Of a DNA stretch of 64,000 nucleotides, positions 25,850 through 34,245 are shown one piece after another (position 1 is the first letter of the stretch; each line of letters opens with the position of its first letter). Location: assembly GCF_009379765.1 (NCBI RefSeq), contig NZ_WHTD01000005.1, positions 1 to 64,000 on the forward strand, given 5' to 3'. The notes under the pieces were generated by a model that did not search any database, had not been told where the DNA came from, and was given only the letters and a program-made list of their open reading frames with translations. Source of the DNA: Actinophytocola sp. (GTDB lineage: Bacteria > Actinomycetota > Actinomycetes > Mycobacteriales > Pseudonocardiaceae). A program made the position numbers and the translations under genes.

Positions 25850-25908
25850 CGTGTCGGCACAAGAACGGGAGGTGCTGACCGAGGGACCGGCGATCACGGT
25901 TCGTCCGG
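25836..25908 (+). repeat. Dispersed repeat, copy 2
   Basis: Matches 21848-21920. Here the frame after GTGTCGGCA stays open (SAQEREVLTEGPAITVRPVST) for 27 codons to 25934, so this copy looks like the less decayed start of an unidentified small gene. Confidence 0.5.
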
Positions 25909-26040
25909 TCAGTACGCGTCGGGGCGCGCGGTGACCGCGATGCAGTTCCGGTGGGCGTTCCGCTCTCAGCGGATCCGCCAAGAGCGGAACGCCGCGACGC
26001 TGCGCGTAACTGCCCAACACAGTGAGGAACATGTCGAACA

Positions 26041-26451
26041 ATGACCACACCGAAAGCCTCCGCGCGGCGTCTCCAGGCCGCGCAGCTCACCTCCGACATC
26101 GACGCACTGACCGAGTTGATCGACGACGAAGCCCGCTTCACCGGACCGGACGGAAACCTCTATTCCAAATGGGACGACCTGCGCGCGCACGAGAGCGGCC
26201 AACAGGTGATCAGCCGTGTCGAGGAGGAGGACCTCAGGGTTCTCGCCACCACGCACGTCGGCGTCACCTGGTTCCTCGGCACCCTGGAAGGCACCGTCGG
26301 CGGTCAACCGCTGGTCGCCCGGATGCGCTACACCCGGACCTGGACCCACGACGGCCAGTCCGGTTGGAAGATCATCGCAGCCCACGCCACGTTCCTCACC
26401 GACCAGCTTCGCGAAACCGGCGGCGACGCCAGCGGCCGGGAAACCAACTGA
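26041..26451 (+). CDS. NTF2-like (SnoaL/DUF4440-type) protein
   Basis: A 136-residue alpha+beta-cone protein: helix ARRLQAAQLTSDIDALTELIDDEARFTGPDGNLYSKWDDLRAHESG, then strands VEEEDLRVLATTHVGVTWFLGTLEGTVGGQPLVARMRYTRTWTHDGQSGWKIIAAHAT, the usual NTF2 order with the closing W-K-I-x-A-x-H. Family members are small enzymes or ligand-binding proteins. It is the only intact gene of element B. ATG 26041 follows a GAGGAAC sequence 16 nt upstream. Confidence 0.75.
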   Translation: MTTPKASARRLQAAQLTSDIDALTELIDDEARFTGPDGNLYSKWDDLRAHESGQQVISRVEEEDLRVLATTHVGVTWFLGTLEGTVGGQPLVARMRYTRTWTHDGQSGWKIIAAHATFLTDQLRETGGDASGRETN

Positions 26452-26778
26452 ACGAAACTCACCGCGCCCGACCAGGTCATCCCGATCTCCCGCACCCAGC
26501 CCAGCAACAACAGCCGGCGGGGACACGACGCCGCCGAACCCGGCCACCCAACCCGGTTCGCGCGCTGACCACTTGTGGGCCGCCTGGGCTCGAACCCAGA
26601 ACCTACGGATTAAAAGCCCACGTCCCCGGGTGGGCAGTAGCGACAGATGACGGCGCGTGCCCATTGGTGCAGGTCAGTGCACATGCGCAGTAGTTGGAAG
26701 TGTCGCGCGGCGCCGGGCACTGCCGGGTTCGCACGAAGCAGCGGAGCCCGGCAGGAGCGCGGTTCGGCGCGTCGTGGA
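26452..26778. other. Non-coding spacer containing the middle att copy
   Basis: Apart from the tRNA-Lys fragment at 26572-26615 no gene or structure is supported. Confidence 0.4.
26572..26615 (-). repeat. tRNA-Lys 3'-end fragment (middle att copy)
   Basis: Matches 31112-31156 of the intact tRNA-Lys region over 44 bases, including part of the anticodon loop, with one G deleted in the T stem (GGG instead of GGGG). Separates elements B and A. Confidence 0.85.
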
Positions 26779-27690
26779 TCAGGTATCCCACTGGCAGGTG
26801 TTGGGATTCCAGGTTGCCGTTATTGGTCCGGCGAAGACGGGATCGAGCAGCCGGTGGGCGAGGTCGATTGCCTCCTCGAACGGTGGTGCCTGACCGGGCA
26901 CGTCGTCGGCCCGTCTTGCGTACCCGGTCCTCCACGCCTCGATATCCGGGACGTCGAACCGTGACGGCAGGGTCAGGCCACGGTGCGCCACGCCGGTGAG
27001 CAACGCCGTCCCCAGCGCGGGGCCGGGTATGGACTGGGTGCGGGCGATGATCGCGATGTCGACCAGGTCTTTGACTCGGCTACTCACCCGTACGGTGCCG
27101 TCTGCTCGGCTGTGCAGTTCGATGATCGCGCAGACCTTGTCGGCCACATGATCGGCCATGGGGAACACGCGGTAGGGCGGTCGGATGAGTCCATCCACGT
27201 CGATCGGGGTAAGTGGTGGCACGGTGTCCGGCTTCCCGCTCATCGCGGTGCCGACGACGATATCCACGTGGAAGGCCGCGTAGCGAGAGCCGAGAAAGGC
27301 ATCGAGATGCACGCGCCGCCCTTTGGCCTCCTCTTGAAGTGCGGAAGTCTTGGTGACTTCGAAACGGAAGTGGTCTCCAAGATCGCGATCGATGGCATCG
27401 AGAAATGCCTCTACGGCCCGGTCCGTGCCCGCTGCCTGTTGGGCGTAGTAAAGATCGATGTCCTTGCTGTGTCGAGCGATGCCTTCCAGCCGGGCCAACA
27501 GGGCGCCGGCTCCCTTGAGCACCCAGCCCGCGGAGTCAGGTCCGGTGAAACAGCGGGCGAGTACTCGGTCGTAGGCGAACTGTCGTTGCAACTCGTCGAT
27601 ACTCAGCCGCGGGTCGGCCTTCACCAGCGCCGAGAACCGATCCTTGAGGGCCGCGCGGAAGGCTCTCGGTGTCACGTATGGAAAGGACAC
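26779..27690 (-). CDS. AbiEii/AbiGii-type nucleotidyltransferase toxin
   Basis: A 303-residue toxin of the AbiE type IV system: the nucleotidyltransferase motif is WVLKGAGALLARLEG followed by ARHSKDIDLYY (G-x-x-x-[LI]...[ST]xDID), with an internal helix region and MADHVADKVCAIIEL...SSRVKDLVDIAIIA (K and D core residues). AbiEii toxins transfer nucleotides to tRNA or other targets and arrest growth. Its GTG start (27688-27690) abuts the TGA of the antitoxin gene without spacing, so expression is coupled. Unlike the copy at 5.6 kb it is intact. Confidence 0.85.
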   Translation of the reverse strand: MSFPYVTPRAFRAALKDRFSALVKADPRLSIDELQRQFAYDRVLARCFTGPDSAGWVLKGAGALLARLEGIARHSKDIDLYYAQQAAGTDRAVEAFLDAIDRDLGDHFRFEVTKTSALQEEAKGRRVHLDAFLGSRYAAFHVDIVVGTAMSGKPDTVPPLTPIDVDGLIRPPYRVFPMADHVADKVCAIIELHSRADGTVRVSSRVKDLVDIAIIARTQSIPGPALGTALLTGVAHRGLTLPSRFDVPDIEAWRTGYARRADDVPGQAPPFEEAIDLAHRLLDPVFAGPITATWNPNTCQWDT

Positions 27691-28353
27691 TCACACCTCC
27701 CGTTCAGCGGATGTCTCGACTCCGAGCAGCCTGGCGCCGAGTTCGCGCCCACCGCCAGCTCCGTACGCCACCGCGTGGGGCGCCACCAACACCGCCATCT
27801 GCTCGGGGTTCAGCAGTTCGCCGCGTACAGCGTCCTGGCAGATTCGCGCGACCGCCGACTCGTCCTCGCTATCGGCCAGGAGGTCAGCGATAACCCGGGG
27901 GGCGGTGCAGACGGGCAGCCCGTCGGCGACACGCCAGTCGCCGCGTGGGAGCTGTCGACGAACGCGCAACCGAAGATCGGGTCGGCGGGGTTGGCGGCGT
28001 CGCGAAACGTAGAACTCGTGCACGGTCGGCAGCAGGTCGCCCAGGCGCAGCGCGGCGGCGGCCGATCGGTGACTGGCGATAGCGTCGGGGTTGCGCAGAC
28101 GTTGGGTTGCGGGCTGGGCGCCGCCGAGTTGCAGCCAGGCCGCGCGCAGCGGGTCGAGCTCAGGATCCGGCGGGCTGCCCGCAAGACGGTAAACCCGGGC
28201 CGCTCCCTCGACCTGCTCGAGCGTGCCATCCGCGACGAGTCGAGCAAGGTCGACACGTGTGATGCCGAGCAGACGGGCCTGGGCGGCGGTCACCATTCCC
28301 CACTGCTCAGGGGTGACCTCGCTCAGCGCCGATAGCGCCACTCTTCGCGACAT
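27691..28353 (-). CDS. AbiEi-type antitoxin / transcriptional regulator
   Basis: A 220-residue protein: N-terminal winged HTH (WGMVTAAQARLLGITRVDLARLVADGTLEQVEGAARVYRL) and C-terminal antitoxin domain (AWLQLGG..., ASHRSAAAALRLGDLL, HEFYVSRRRQPRRPDLRLRVR, TAPRVIADLLAD). It should neutralise the adjacent AbiEii toxin and repress the operon. ATG 28353 lies 6 nt downstream of TACGAT inside a palindrome that covers -10, spacer and start codon, giving direct autorepression of a leaderless transcript. Confidence 0.85.
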   Translation of the reverse strand: MSRRVALSALSEVTPEQWGMVTAAQARLLGITRVDLARLVADGTLEQVEGAARVYRLAGSPPDPELDPLRAAWLQLGGAQPATQRLRNPDAIASHRSAAAALRLGDLLPTVHEFYVSRRRQPRRPDLRLRVRRQLPRGDWRVADGLPVCTAPRVIADLLADSEDESAVARICQDAVRGELLNPEQMAVLVAPHAVAYGAGGGRELGARLLGVETSAEREV

Positions 28354-28390
28354 GCTGCGATCGTATCACTATTGATACGTTCGCAGCATG
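28351..28390. promoter_or_regulatory. 40-bp palindrome with mirror-image leaderless promoters (AbiE operator)
   Basis: Arms of 18 bp (CATGCTGCGATCGTATCA at 28351-28368 and its complement at 28373-28390, one mismatch) flank CTAT. On each strand the arm contains TACGNT, then 6 nt (CGCAGC), then ATG. One ATG starts the AbiEi antitoxin, the other a short plus-strand ORF. Confidence 0.75.
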
Positions 28391-28654
28391 CTCGCCGGCG
28401 TCGAGGAAGGTGCCGCCTACCTGGTGGTGCGGAGAAGCTCGGCGACACGGTCGAGATGCTGGGGGTCGGTTCGCGGTCGAAGAAAGGCTTCGTGTGGCGG
28501 TGCAGCAGTTTCTCCCCGTCGCAAGACCACCGCCGAGGTACACGACTACCACGACGCCGACACCGGCGTCCTAGCCTCGTCCTTGGCCAAACGCGCACCC
28601 GGCTACATCAGCCTCGGCTTCCCCGGCCCCCGCCGATCAGCATCACGCCGCTGA
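28388..28654 (+). CDS. Small ORF from the mirror promoter; fusion to a gene fragment
   Basis: Encodes 88 residues from the ATG in the right palindrome arm. The C-terminal half (TTAEVHDYHDADTGVLASS, then LAKRAPGYISLGFP) looks like the end of a larger protein, possibly a helicase or restriction-type protein; another part of such a gene (EKLGDTVEMLGVGSRSKKGF) lies in a different frame just upstream. A probable remnant that is nevertheless placed behind a functional-looking leaderless promoter. No function is assigned. Confidence 0.3.
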   Translation: MLAGVEEGAAYLVVRRSSATRSRCWGSVRGRRKASCGGAAVSPRRKTTAEVHDYHDADTGVLASSLAKRAPGYISLGFPGPRRSASRR

Positions 28655-28658
28655 CCCC

Positions 28659-29989
28659 TCACCCCGCGGAGTGACCCGGCAGGACGTAACCCAGCTTCCG
28701 CAGCGCCGCACGGAACTTCAGCTCGTGATCGAGCGGGACCGCGAGATGACGCTCACCGATCGGCCGGCACAGGGCACGCAGCACACGGTCGCGGGCGATG
28801 AGCGCGGCCAGCGCCGCGTCCGCACACTCGATCACTCGGGCGTGCCCGAGGTCGGTCAGCTGCCCGGCCCGGCGGGTGACATCGGCGATGAGGGTCTCCA
28901 GCGAGTTGGGCAGCTCGTTCTCGGCCTGCCGGGCCAGGAAAGCAGTGAACTCGGTGAGGTCGCGTCCGCTGTCGAGCGCGGCCAGCAGGCTCGCCGCGGA
29001 GACCGTCCACACCCGGTCCGCATTGTGTTCGGCATACGCCGACAACAGCAGCTCGTCGCCTGGCGCGAGGGTGCCGGTGACGACCACGTCGAGGTTGGGC
29101 AGCACCTTCAACGCCGAGGTTTGCTCGGCCACTGGCGGCTGGTAGGTGTCGGTCAGGCCAAGCGCGAAGCAGCCCACGGCATTGAGCCGGACGGCCTGCA
29201 GACCGTCGTAGCGACTCAGCGCGTCCAGATCGTCCCACCCCAGTTGTCCTGGAAGTCCTCCCGCTCGCCCGCGGGATGCACGTACTCGAGGTCGACCAGT
29301 CCCAGCGTGCCCGCGTACTCGAACAGCACCGCCAGCGTGTAGCGGCCCTCCAGGATCTCCCACCGGTGGAAGCCGTCATAACCAAGGCTGCCGTACTGCG
29401 GGTCGACGAGGTACAACTTCCACAACGCCATGTCGTTACGCGCGATCGTGGGGCTCAGGCCTCCCCGCCGCATCGTCGTGAACAGGGCGTCCACGCCCAT
29501 CCACTCGCCGGGCGGGCAACTCGCCAACGCCCTGGCGACGACCTGCCGGCGCGGCTTGGCGGCGCTGAGCACATTCTTGATCCGTTGGCCCTTGATCTCC
29601 TCGATCCGGCTGAACTCGTCGATCACCGCGTGGGTCAGCCACCGCTGCCACAACGCCCGAACGACCTCAGCCAGCGGCATGCGCAACGCGGTACGGCCCT
29701 TCGGGGTCAGCCGCAGCCGCCCGCCATCGATCCTGGCCAGCCCACCGGCCTGGACCAGCAACGGCCACGCGAACGAGGCGATCGGCTCCTCGGCGTAGAA
29801 GTCGCCGTGCACCAAACGCGAGCTCACCATGCGGATGGTCGCCGCCGACGGACGGCCGGTCTTCTCACTGCACCGCACCTGACCCGCCGCACACAGCTCC
29901 AGCACCCCGCGCAGGTTGAGCTGACTCTCCTGTCCGGTCAGCCGCACCCGGTGCTCCCCAGCTCCACCCAGCGGGCTCGCGTCGCTCAT
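28659..29989 (-). pseudogene. Helicase-associated (Helicase_C_3-like) protein, frameshifted
   Basis: Two overlapping frames form one protein. The N-terminal part (29989 to about 29230) has winged-helix-like segments: LNLRGVLELCAAGQVRCSEKTGRPSAATI and LARIDGGRLRLTPKGRTAL. The C-terminal part (about 29240 to 28659) reads LKVLPNLDVVVTGTLAPGDELLLSAYAE..WTVSAASLLAALDSGRDLTEFTAFL, which resembles the domain appended to XPB-like bacterial helicases. A single frameshift near 29235 separates them. Start ATG directly follows the TAG of the upstream CcbP-like gene. Family assignment is tentative and no helicase motor domain is present here. Confidence 0.5.
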
Positions 29990-30301
29990 CTACTTCGCCC
30001 ACGCGCGGAAGGCCTCGATCCACTCCGCACCCTCGGGCGGTGGCGTCGGCAACGGCAGATCAAGGACCGGAATCCGCTGCCGCGCCCGGCCCCGCACGCA
30101 CACCGCCACGACGTGCTCATCACCGGTCAGATCGATCTTCGCGACGGAGACGTCGACCCCCAGCACGCTGGTCCGAAACGGCACCGCAAGGTGCTCGTCA
30201 AGCATCGTGTAGAAGCCCGTCACGCACTCGCTGTCGTTGTAGCAGTCAACAGTCGCCTCCGCGACCATGGCATCCAGCGCCTCGCGACCCAATGACCTCA
30301 C
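29990..30301 (-). CDS. CcbP-like (calcium-binding) small protein
   Basis: A 103-residue acidic protein: VAEATVDCYNDSECVTGFYTMLDEHLAVPFRTSVLGVDVSVAKIDL, then VVAVCVRGRARQRIPVLDLPLP and GAEWIEAFRAWAK. The order (helix with E..F..x-L-E/D, LAVPF, G-x-x-V, IDL, R-x-G-R, LDL, W-I-E-A-F/Y) matches the CcbP calcium-binding family first described in Anabaena. It is translated immediately upstream of the helicase-associated-like gene (TAG then ATG, no gap), so the two form an operon in element A. Confidence 0.6.
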   Translation of the reverse strand: MRSLGREALDAMVAEATVDCYNDSECVTGFYTMLDEHLAVPFRTSVLGVDVSVAKIDLTGDEHVVAVCVRGRARQRIPVLDLPLPTPPPEGAEWIEAFRAWAK

Positions 30302-30412
30302 CGGGTCGAGGCTAGCGGACCCCTCGGTGCCTGATCGCCATCTGGTCTGGCTGGCGTGGTCACCGTCACCGCCGAGGCTGGACAGAACGGCTTGTCTCGA
30401 AATGACAATGCG

Positions 30413-31010
30413 ATGTCGTCACGCGGATGCGTGTACAAGCGCTGTGGTTGTGTCGATCCAGCCACCAGAACGCGGCTGGATCGACACTGTCCACAGTTGA
30501 CACGAGTCGGCCACGGCAGCTGGTACCTGAACATCGAACTGCCACCGGGCCCGGACGGCCTGCGGCGCCGACTGCGGCGAGGCGTACCGCACTCGCGCGC
30601 AGGCCAAGCGAGCGCTGATTGACCTGCGCCAACCCGCGGCTGATCCCAAGCGCGAGTGTGGACAGAGCCACGGGTCGCGCACTGGCGAGCTACCGGTGAT
30701 CACCCTGTCGTGGCCGTGTGGACCGCCACCCAGACCGCGCAGTTCCTCGACCATGTTCGCGAGCACCGCCTCTACCCGATGTTCCGGCTGATCGCCCTCG
30801 TCGGGCTACGCCGCGGCGAGGCATGCGGGCTGCGCTGGTGCGACATCGACCTCGACCGCCGCACGCTGACCATCACCCACCAACTGCAGCACCACCACCT
30901 CGGACTGGCGCTCTGCCCACCGAAGACCCGACACAGTGCCCGACTGGTTGCGCTCGACCACAGGCCATGCTCGGCCGCCCAACAACCGCGGATCCCAGAA
31001 CCCCGCACAC
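30413..31010 (+). pseudogene. Tyrosine recombinase (integrase) remnant beside tRNA-Lys
   Basis: N-terminus GCVYKRCGCVDPATRTRLDRHCP...GHGSWYLNIELPPGPDGLRRRLRRG, the CGC...C start of actinobacterial integrases, then in another frame EAYRTRAQAKRALIDLRQP, and in a third WTATQTAQFLDHVREHRLYPMFRLIALVGLRRGEACGLRWCDIDL with the first catalytic Arg (RRGEACGLRW). The His-x-x-Arg/Tyr end is missing. A perfect 14-bp inverted repeat (30450-30463/30474-30487) lies in the N-terminal codons. Its position next to the tRNA fits the integrase of element A. Confidence 0.8.
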
Positions 31011-31112
31011 CTGAAGACGTCGGACCCAAATCGGACCCACACAAGATCGCGAGGCCCACCAGGAGATCAAACCGCGGATCCACAGTGCACGTCAGCGCAT
31101 ATAACGATCTTG

Positions 31113-31185
31113 TGGGCCGCCTGGGGCTCGAACCCAGAACCTACGGATTAAAAGTCCGCAGCTCTACCAATTGAGCTAACGGCCC
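31113..31185 (-). tRNA. tRNA-Lys (anticodon TTT)
   Basis: A 73-nt cloverleaf: acceptor GGGCCGT pairs with GCGGCCC, D arm GCTC..GAGC, anticodon stem GCGGA/TCCGT with loop CTTTTAA (anticodon TTT), T arm CTGGG-TTCGAGC-CCCAG and discriminator A. No CCA encoded. Its 3' end has been used for integration, with degraded copies at 26572 and 23552. Confidence 0.95.
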
Positions 31186-31288
31186 CACGCGCGGCCCATG
31201 GTACCGAGGGCCCCGTCGGGCGTGTCCGGTATGGGCAATGTTGGCGAAGCAGGCCTCGGTTTCGGCGGGCGCGGCTAGAGTCCCCCGG

Positions 31289-32512
31289 GTGAGTGAGGGC
31301 GGCAGGCCGCCGGGGGTCTTCTCGGTCGGCGAGTTCAGGGTGCTCTGGGCCGCTGCCGCGCAGTCGATCATCGGGGATCAGCTCGCTCGGGTCGCGCTCT
31401 CGATCCTCGTCTATCAGCGGACCGGGTCGGCCGGGTGGACCGCGGCCATGTATGCGCTCACGCAGCTTCCCGCGCTCCTCTCGGGGGTCCTGCTGAGTGG
31501 GCTCGCCGACCGGCTGCCTCGTCGGGCCGTCATGGTCGGGTGCGATCTCGCTCGGGCCGGGCTCGTCGGCGTCATGGCGCTGCCCGGCGCACCACTCCCG
31601 CTGCTCGCCGTGCTGCTCGTCCTCGTCCAACTCGCTGACGCGCCCTTCGCCGCCGCTCAAGGCGCCACACTGCCGCACGTCCTGCCTGGTGAGCGCTTCG
31701 AGCGGGGGCAGCGGGCGCTGCTGATCACCCACCAGGCGGGGCTCCTCGCCGGGTTCGCGGTCGGCGGGCTGTTGGTCGCCTGGGTCGGCACGCACGCCGC
31801 GCTCGCCATCGACGCGGGGACGTTCCTGCTCTCGGCCGCGCTGATCCGGGCCGGCGTCCAGGCGCGGCCGGTCAGCGGTGCGGCCCCCGGAAAGGTGGCG
31901 CTGCAAGTGCGCGGCGGCGCCCGGCTCATCTGGGCCGACCGCCGGCTCCGCTCGCTCGTCGGGCTGGCGTGGCTCGCGGGGTTCGCCGTCGTCCCGGAAG
32001 GGCTGGCCGCGCCGTTCGCGGCCGAGGTCGGGGTCGGGGTCGCCGCCGTGGGATGGCTGCTCGCCGCCGATCCGGCGGGCATGGTCGTGGGTGCGTGGCT
32101 CCTGGGCAAGCTCTCGACCGAGCGGCGACTGCAGCTGCTCGGACCACTCGCCATCGGCACCGTCGTGCCGCTCGGCTGCTACCTGCTGGCCCCTTCGCTC
32201 GGGTTCGCGCTGGCGTTGCTAGCGATCTCCGGCGCCTGTTCGGCCTACCAGGTCACCGCCGGCGCCACCTTCGTCCAGCTGGTGCCCGACCACCAACGCG
32301 GCCAAGCGCTCGGGCTCGCCCGATCCGGTCTGGTCGCCGCCCAGGGCATAGGCGTGGCCGCCGGGGGTTTGCTCGCCGAGCTGCTCGACGGGCCCAGCAC
32401 GGCCATCGCGGCCGCGGGGCTCGTCGGGTTGGTGTTCGCGGTCAACGCGACCGCGGCGTGGGCCCGGGTCGGCGCGCGCCGCGTGGCCGCCGCACTGACC
32501 GCTGACAACTGA
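31289..32512 (+). CDS. MFS transporter
   Basis: A 407-residue, 12-helix major facilitator. The N-terminal helix FRVLWAAAAQSIIGDQLARVALSILVYQRTGSAGWTAAMYAL and loop GLADRLPRRAVMVGCDLARAG (motif A, G-x-x-x-D-R-x-x-R-R) are typical of MFS exporters of the MefA/DHA3 kind, followed by the central hydrophilic loop and six further helices. Substrate unknown. I take GTG 31289, with TAGAGT 7 nt upstream (leaderless), rather than an upstream TTG. Confidence 0.87.
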   Translation: MSEGGRPPGVFSVGEFRVLWAAAAQSIIGDQLARVALSILVYQRTGSAGWTAAMYALTQLPALLSGVLLSGLADRLPRRAVMVGCDLARAGLVGVMALPGAPLPLLAVLLVLVQLADAPFAAAQGATLPHVLPGERFERGQRALLITHQAGLLAGFAVGGLLVAWVGTHAALAIDAGTFLLSAALIRAGVQARPVSGAAPGKVALQVRGGARLIWADRRLRSLVGLAWLAGFAVVPEGLAAPFAAEVGVGVAAVGWLLAADPAGMVVGAWLLGKLSTERRLQLLGPLAIGTVVPLGCYLLAPSLGFALALLAISGACSAYQVTAGATFVQLVPDHQRGQALGLARSGLVAAQGIGVAAGGLLAELLDGPSTAIAAAGLVGLVFAVNATAAWARVGARRVAAALTADN

Positions 32513-32704
32513 GAGTGGTTCACCAGATCTTGTCGCGCATCGTGGGTCACCTCCTTGGCGTAGTTCTCAACGATGATGACTTGTGCGCGGTGACGGTCCA
32601 GCCCGGGGCCGTGGTGGATCGTTTCAGGGGCTGGCACCAGCCCCCATCGGCGGCTACTGTCCGTCCCAGGTGAGCTACCGCACGAGGCGACTCCGGGAGC
32701 ACGT

Positions 32705-34072
32705 TTGGGTGATGGTGCCGCCCCTCGACGTCGTGGCCTGATCGCGATCATCAGGGGCTGGAAGGTGTGGGGCCTGCCTTCGCGTGCCCTGGGCTACGTC
32801 CTCCTGGTGGACGCCGTCGCGCTGGTGATCGCCGTCTGGACGGCCGTCCGCGAGCCAGGCACCCGCGACCAGTGGCTGCTCACCGCCGTCCTGGCCGCCT
32901 GCGCCGCGGTCCACCTGCACCTCAGCAACGCCGTCGAGCGCATCCGTCGCGACCACAGCCACACTCCGCACGTCGACCTCTGTGGCATCTGGACGTTTGC
33001 CGGCGCGCTGGTGCTCCCGCCGTTGCCGGTCACCCTGCTGGTGATCGGCATCTATGTGCACCGCTGGTGGCTCGTCGGCCGCTGGGACGCGGGCCGCCCG
33101 CCGCACCGGACGGTGTTCACGATCGCGATGATGACGCTCGCTGCGCTGGCCGTTGTCTGGCTGGTCAACGCGACCGGGCTCACCGACCGGATAGCCGGCC
33201 GCGAACCGCTGACCTGGCTCGACGGCCTGCTCGTGGTCGCCGCGACCGGTGTCCAGTGGACGGTCAACACCGTGCTGGTCGGCGTCGTGATCCTGCTGAC
33301 CGTGAAGCTCAAGCGGGCGTGGGAGGCGGTGGGCAGCGGCGCGGACAACCTCCTGGAGGCCGGCCAGCTCGTGCTCGGCGTGTTCGTCGCGCTCGCGGCG
33401 GTGCGCCTGCCGTGGCTCGCGGTGCTGATGGTCGTGCCGGTCGTCGCGCTGCACCGGACCGTCCTCCTGCACCAGTTGCAGCTCGCCGCGCGGACCGACG
33501 ACAAGACCGGCCTGCTCAACGCGACCGCGTGGCACCAGCAGGCGAAGGCCGAGCTGATGCGCGCCCGCCAGGAGCAGGAGGGGTCGCTGGGGTTGTTCAT
33601 GCTCGACCTCGACCTGTTCTCCGAGGTCAACAACCGATACGGGCACCTCGCGGGTGACGCCGTGCTACGCCGCGTCGCGCACCTGCTGACGACCTCGATC
33701 CGCCGCGGCGACGCGGTGGGCCGGTTCGGTGGCGAGGAGTTCGCGGTGCTGCTGCCGAACGTGGACCGGGCCGAGGCGCTGGCCGTGGCAGAGCGGATCC
33801 GCCGGCGCATGCACCAGGTCCAGGTCGTGGACGGCAACGGCGGGATCATCGACGGGCTGAGCGTGTCCATCGGCGTCGCGATCTACCCGGAGGTCGCCGA
33901 GGACACAGTGGACGGTCTGCTGTCGGCCGCCGACTCGGCGCTGTACGGAGCGAAGCACAACGGCCGCGACCAGGTCCGCTTCGCCGAGGAGCACCGCGCC
34001 CTGCCGTGGCTGCCGACGACCCGCCGCCCGCTGAGGCTGGACGAGGCATCGGACAGTGTCGACCGCGGCTGA
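32705..34072 (+). CDS. Membrane-bound diguanylate cyclase (GGDEF)
   Basis: A 455-residue protein. The first ~260 residues contain six or so transmembrane helices (ALGYVLLVDAVALVIAV, WTFAGALVLPPLPVTLLVIGIYV, VFTIAMMTLAALAVVWLVN and others), a MASE-type sensor. The C-terminal GGDEF domain starts at ARTDDKTGLLN and has the active loop RFGGEEFAVLL. An RxxD inhibitory site (RRGD) sits exactly five residues before GGEEF, so product inhibition by c-di-GMP is expected. There is no EAL domain. Start TTG 32705 is weakly supported. Confidence 0.9.
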   Translation: MGDGAAPRRRGLIAIIRGWKVWGLPSRALGYVLLVDAVALVIAVWTAVREPGTRDQWLLTAVLAACAAVHLHLSNAVERIRRDHSHTPHVDLCGIWTFAGALVLPPLPVTLLVIGIYVHRWWLVGRWDAGRPPHRTVFTIAMMTLAALAVVWLVNATGLTDRIAGREPLTWLDGLLVVAATGVQWTVNTVLVGVVILLTVKLKRAWEAVGSGADNLLEAGQLVLGVFVALAAVRLPWLAVLMVVPVVALHRTVLLHQLQLAARTDDKTGLLNATAWHQQAKAELMRARQEQEGSLGLFMLDLDLFSEVNNRYGHLAGDAVLRRVAHLLTTSIRRGDAVGRFGGEEFAVLLPNVDRAEALAVAERIRRRMHQVQVVDGNGGIIDGLSVSIGVAIYPEVAEDTVDGLLSAADSALYGAKHNGRDQVRFAEEHRALPWLPTTRRPLRLDEASDSVDRG

Positions 34073-34136
34073 CCGCGAACCCGCGTCGAGCGCGGCGGAA
34101 AATCACGCGCGCGCGTGCGGAACACAAGTCCCGAAC

Positions 34137-34157
34137 GCCCCCACCCTCTCCGGGGGC
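34137..34157. terminator. Short GC hairpin between convergent genes
   Basis: GCCCCC (34137-34142) pairs with GGGGGC (34152-34157) around 9 nt; placed between the convergent cyclase and flavoenzyme genes. Weak but well positioned. Confidence 0.35.
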
Positions 34158-34245
34158 ACCCCTCGGAGTCAGTCTATCGAGCAATGCCGACGAGAACAGG
34201 GCTCGCGGCGGAGCTGTGGACAACTTCGTCGGTTGTGGACACCTG

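Larger units (their letters stand above)
23587..26571. mobile_element. Degraded integrative element B at tRNA-Lys
   Basis: The interval between two tRNA-Lys 3'-end copies. It contains a Fic pseudogene in visibly lower-GC DNA, a tyrosine integrase remnant oriented toward the tRNA-side att copy, and an NTF2-like gene. Size (3.0 kb) and decay indicate the rump of a larger island. Confidence 0.65.
26616..31112. mobile_element. Degraded integrative element A at tRNA-Lys
   Basis: A 4.5-kb interval between the middle att copy and the intact tRNA-Lys. Cargo: an AbiE toxin-antitoxin pair, a CcbP-like gene and a frameshifted helicase-associated-like gene. A decayed tyrosine integrase (30413-31010) lies directly beside the tRNA, the classic position. 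Confidence 0.7.

Noticed and set aside
26572..26615. Second functional tRNA-Lys
   Set aside because: Only the 3' part is present, with a deleted base in the T stem and no D arm or 5' acceptor.
28388..28654. Functional small protein gene from the mirror promoter
   Set aside because: The C-terminal half looks like a broken larger gene and no complete domain is seen, so I keep it only at low confidence.
31050..31174. Peptides such as GRLGLEPRTYG read across the tRNA-Lys copies
   Set aside because: These are translations of the tRNA T arm and recur at each copy; not protein coding.
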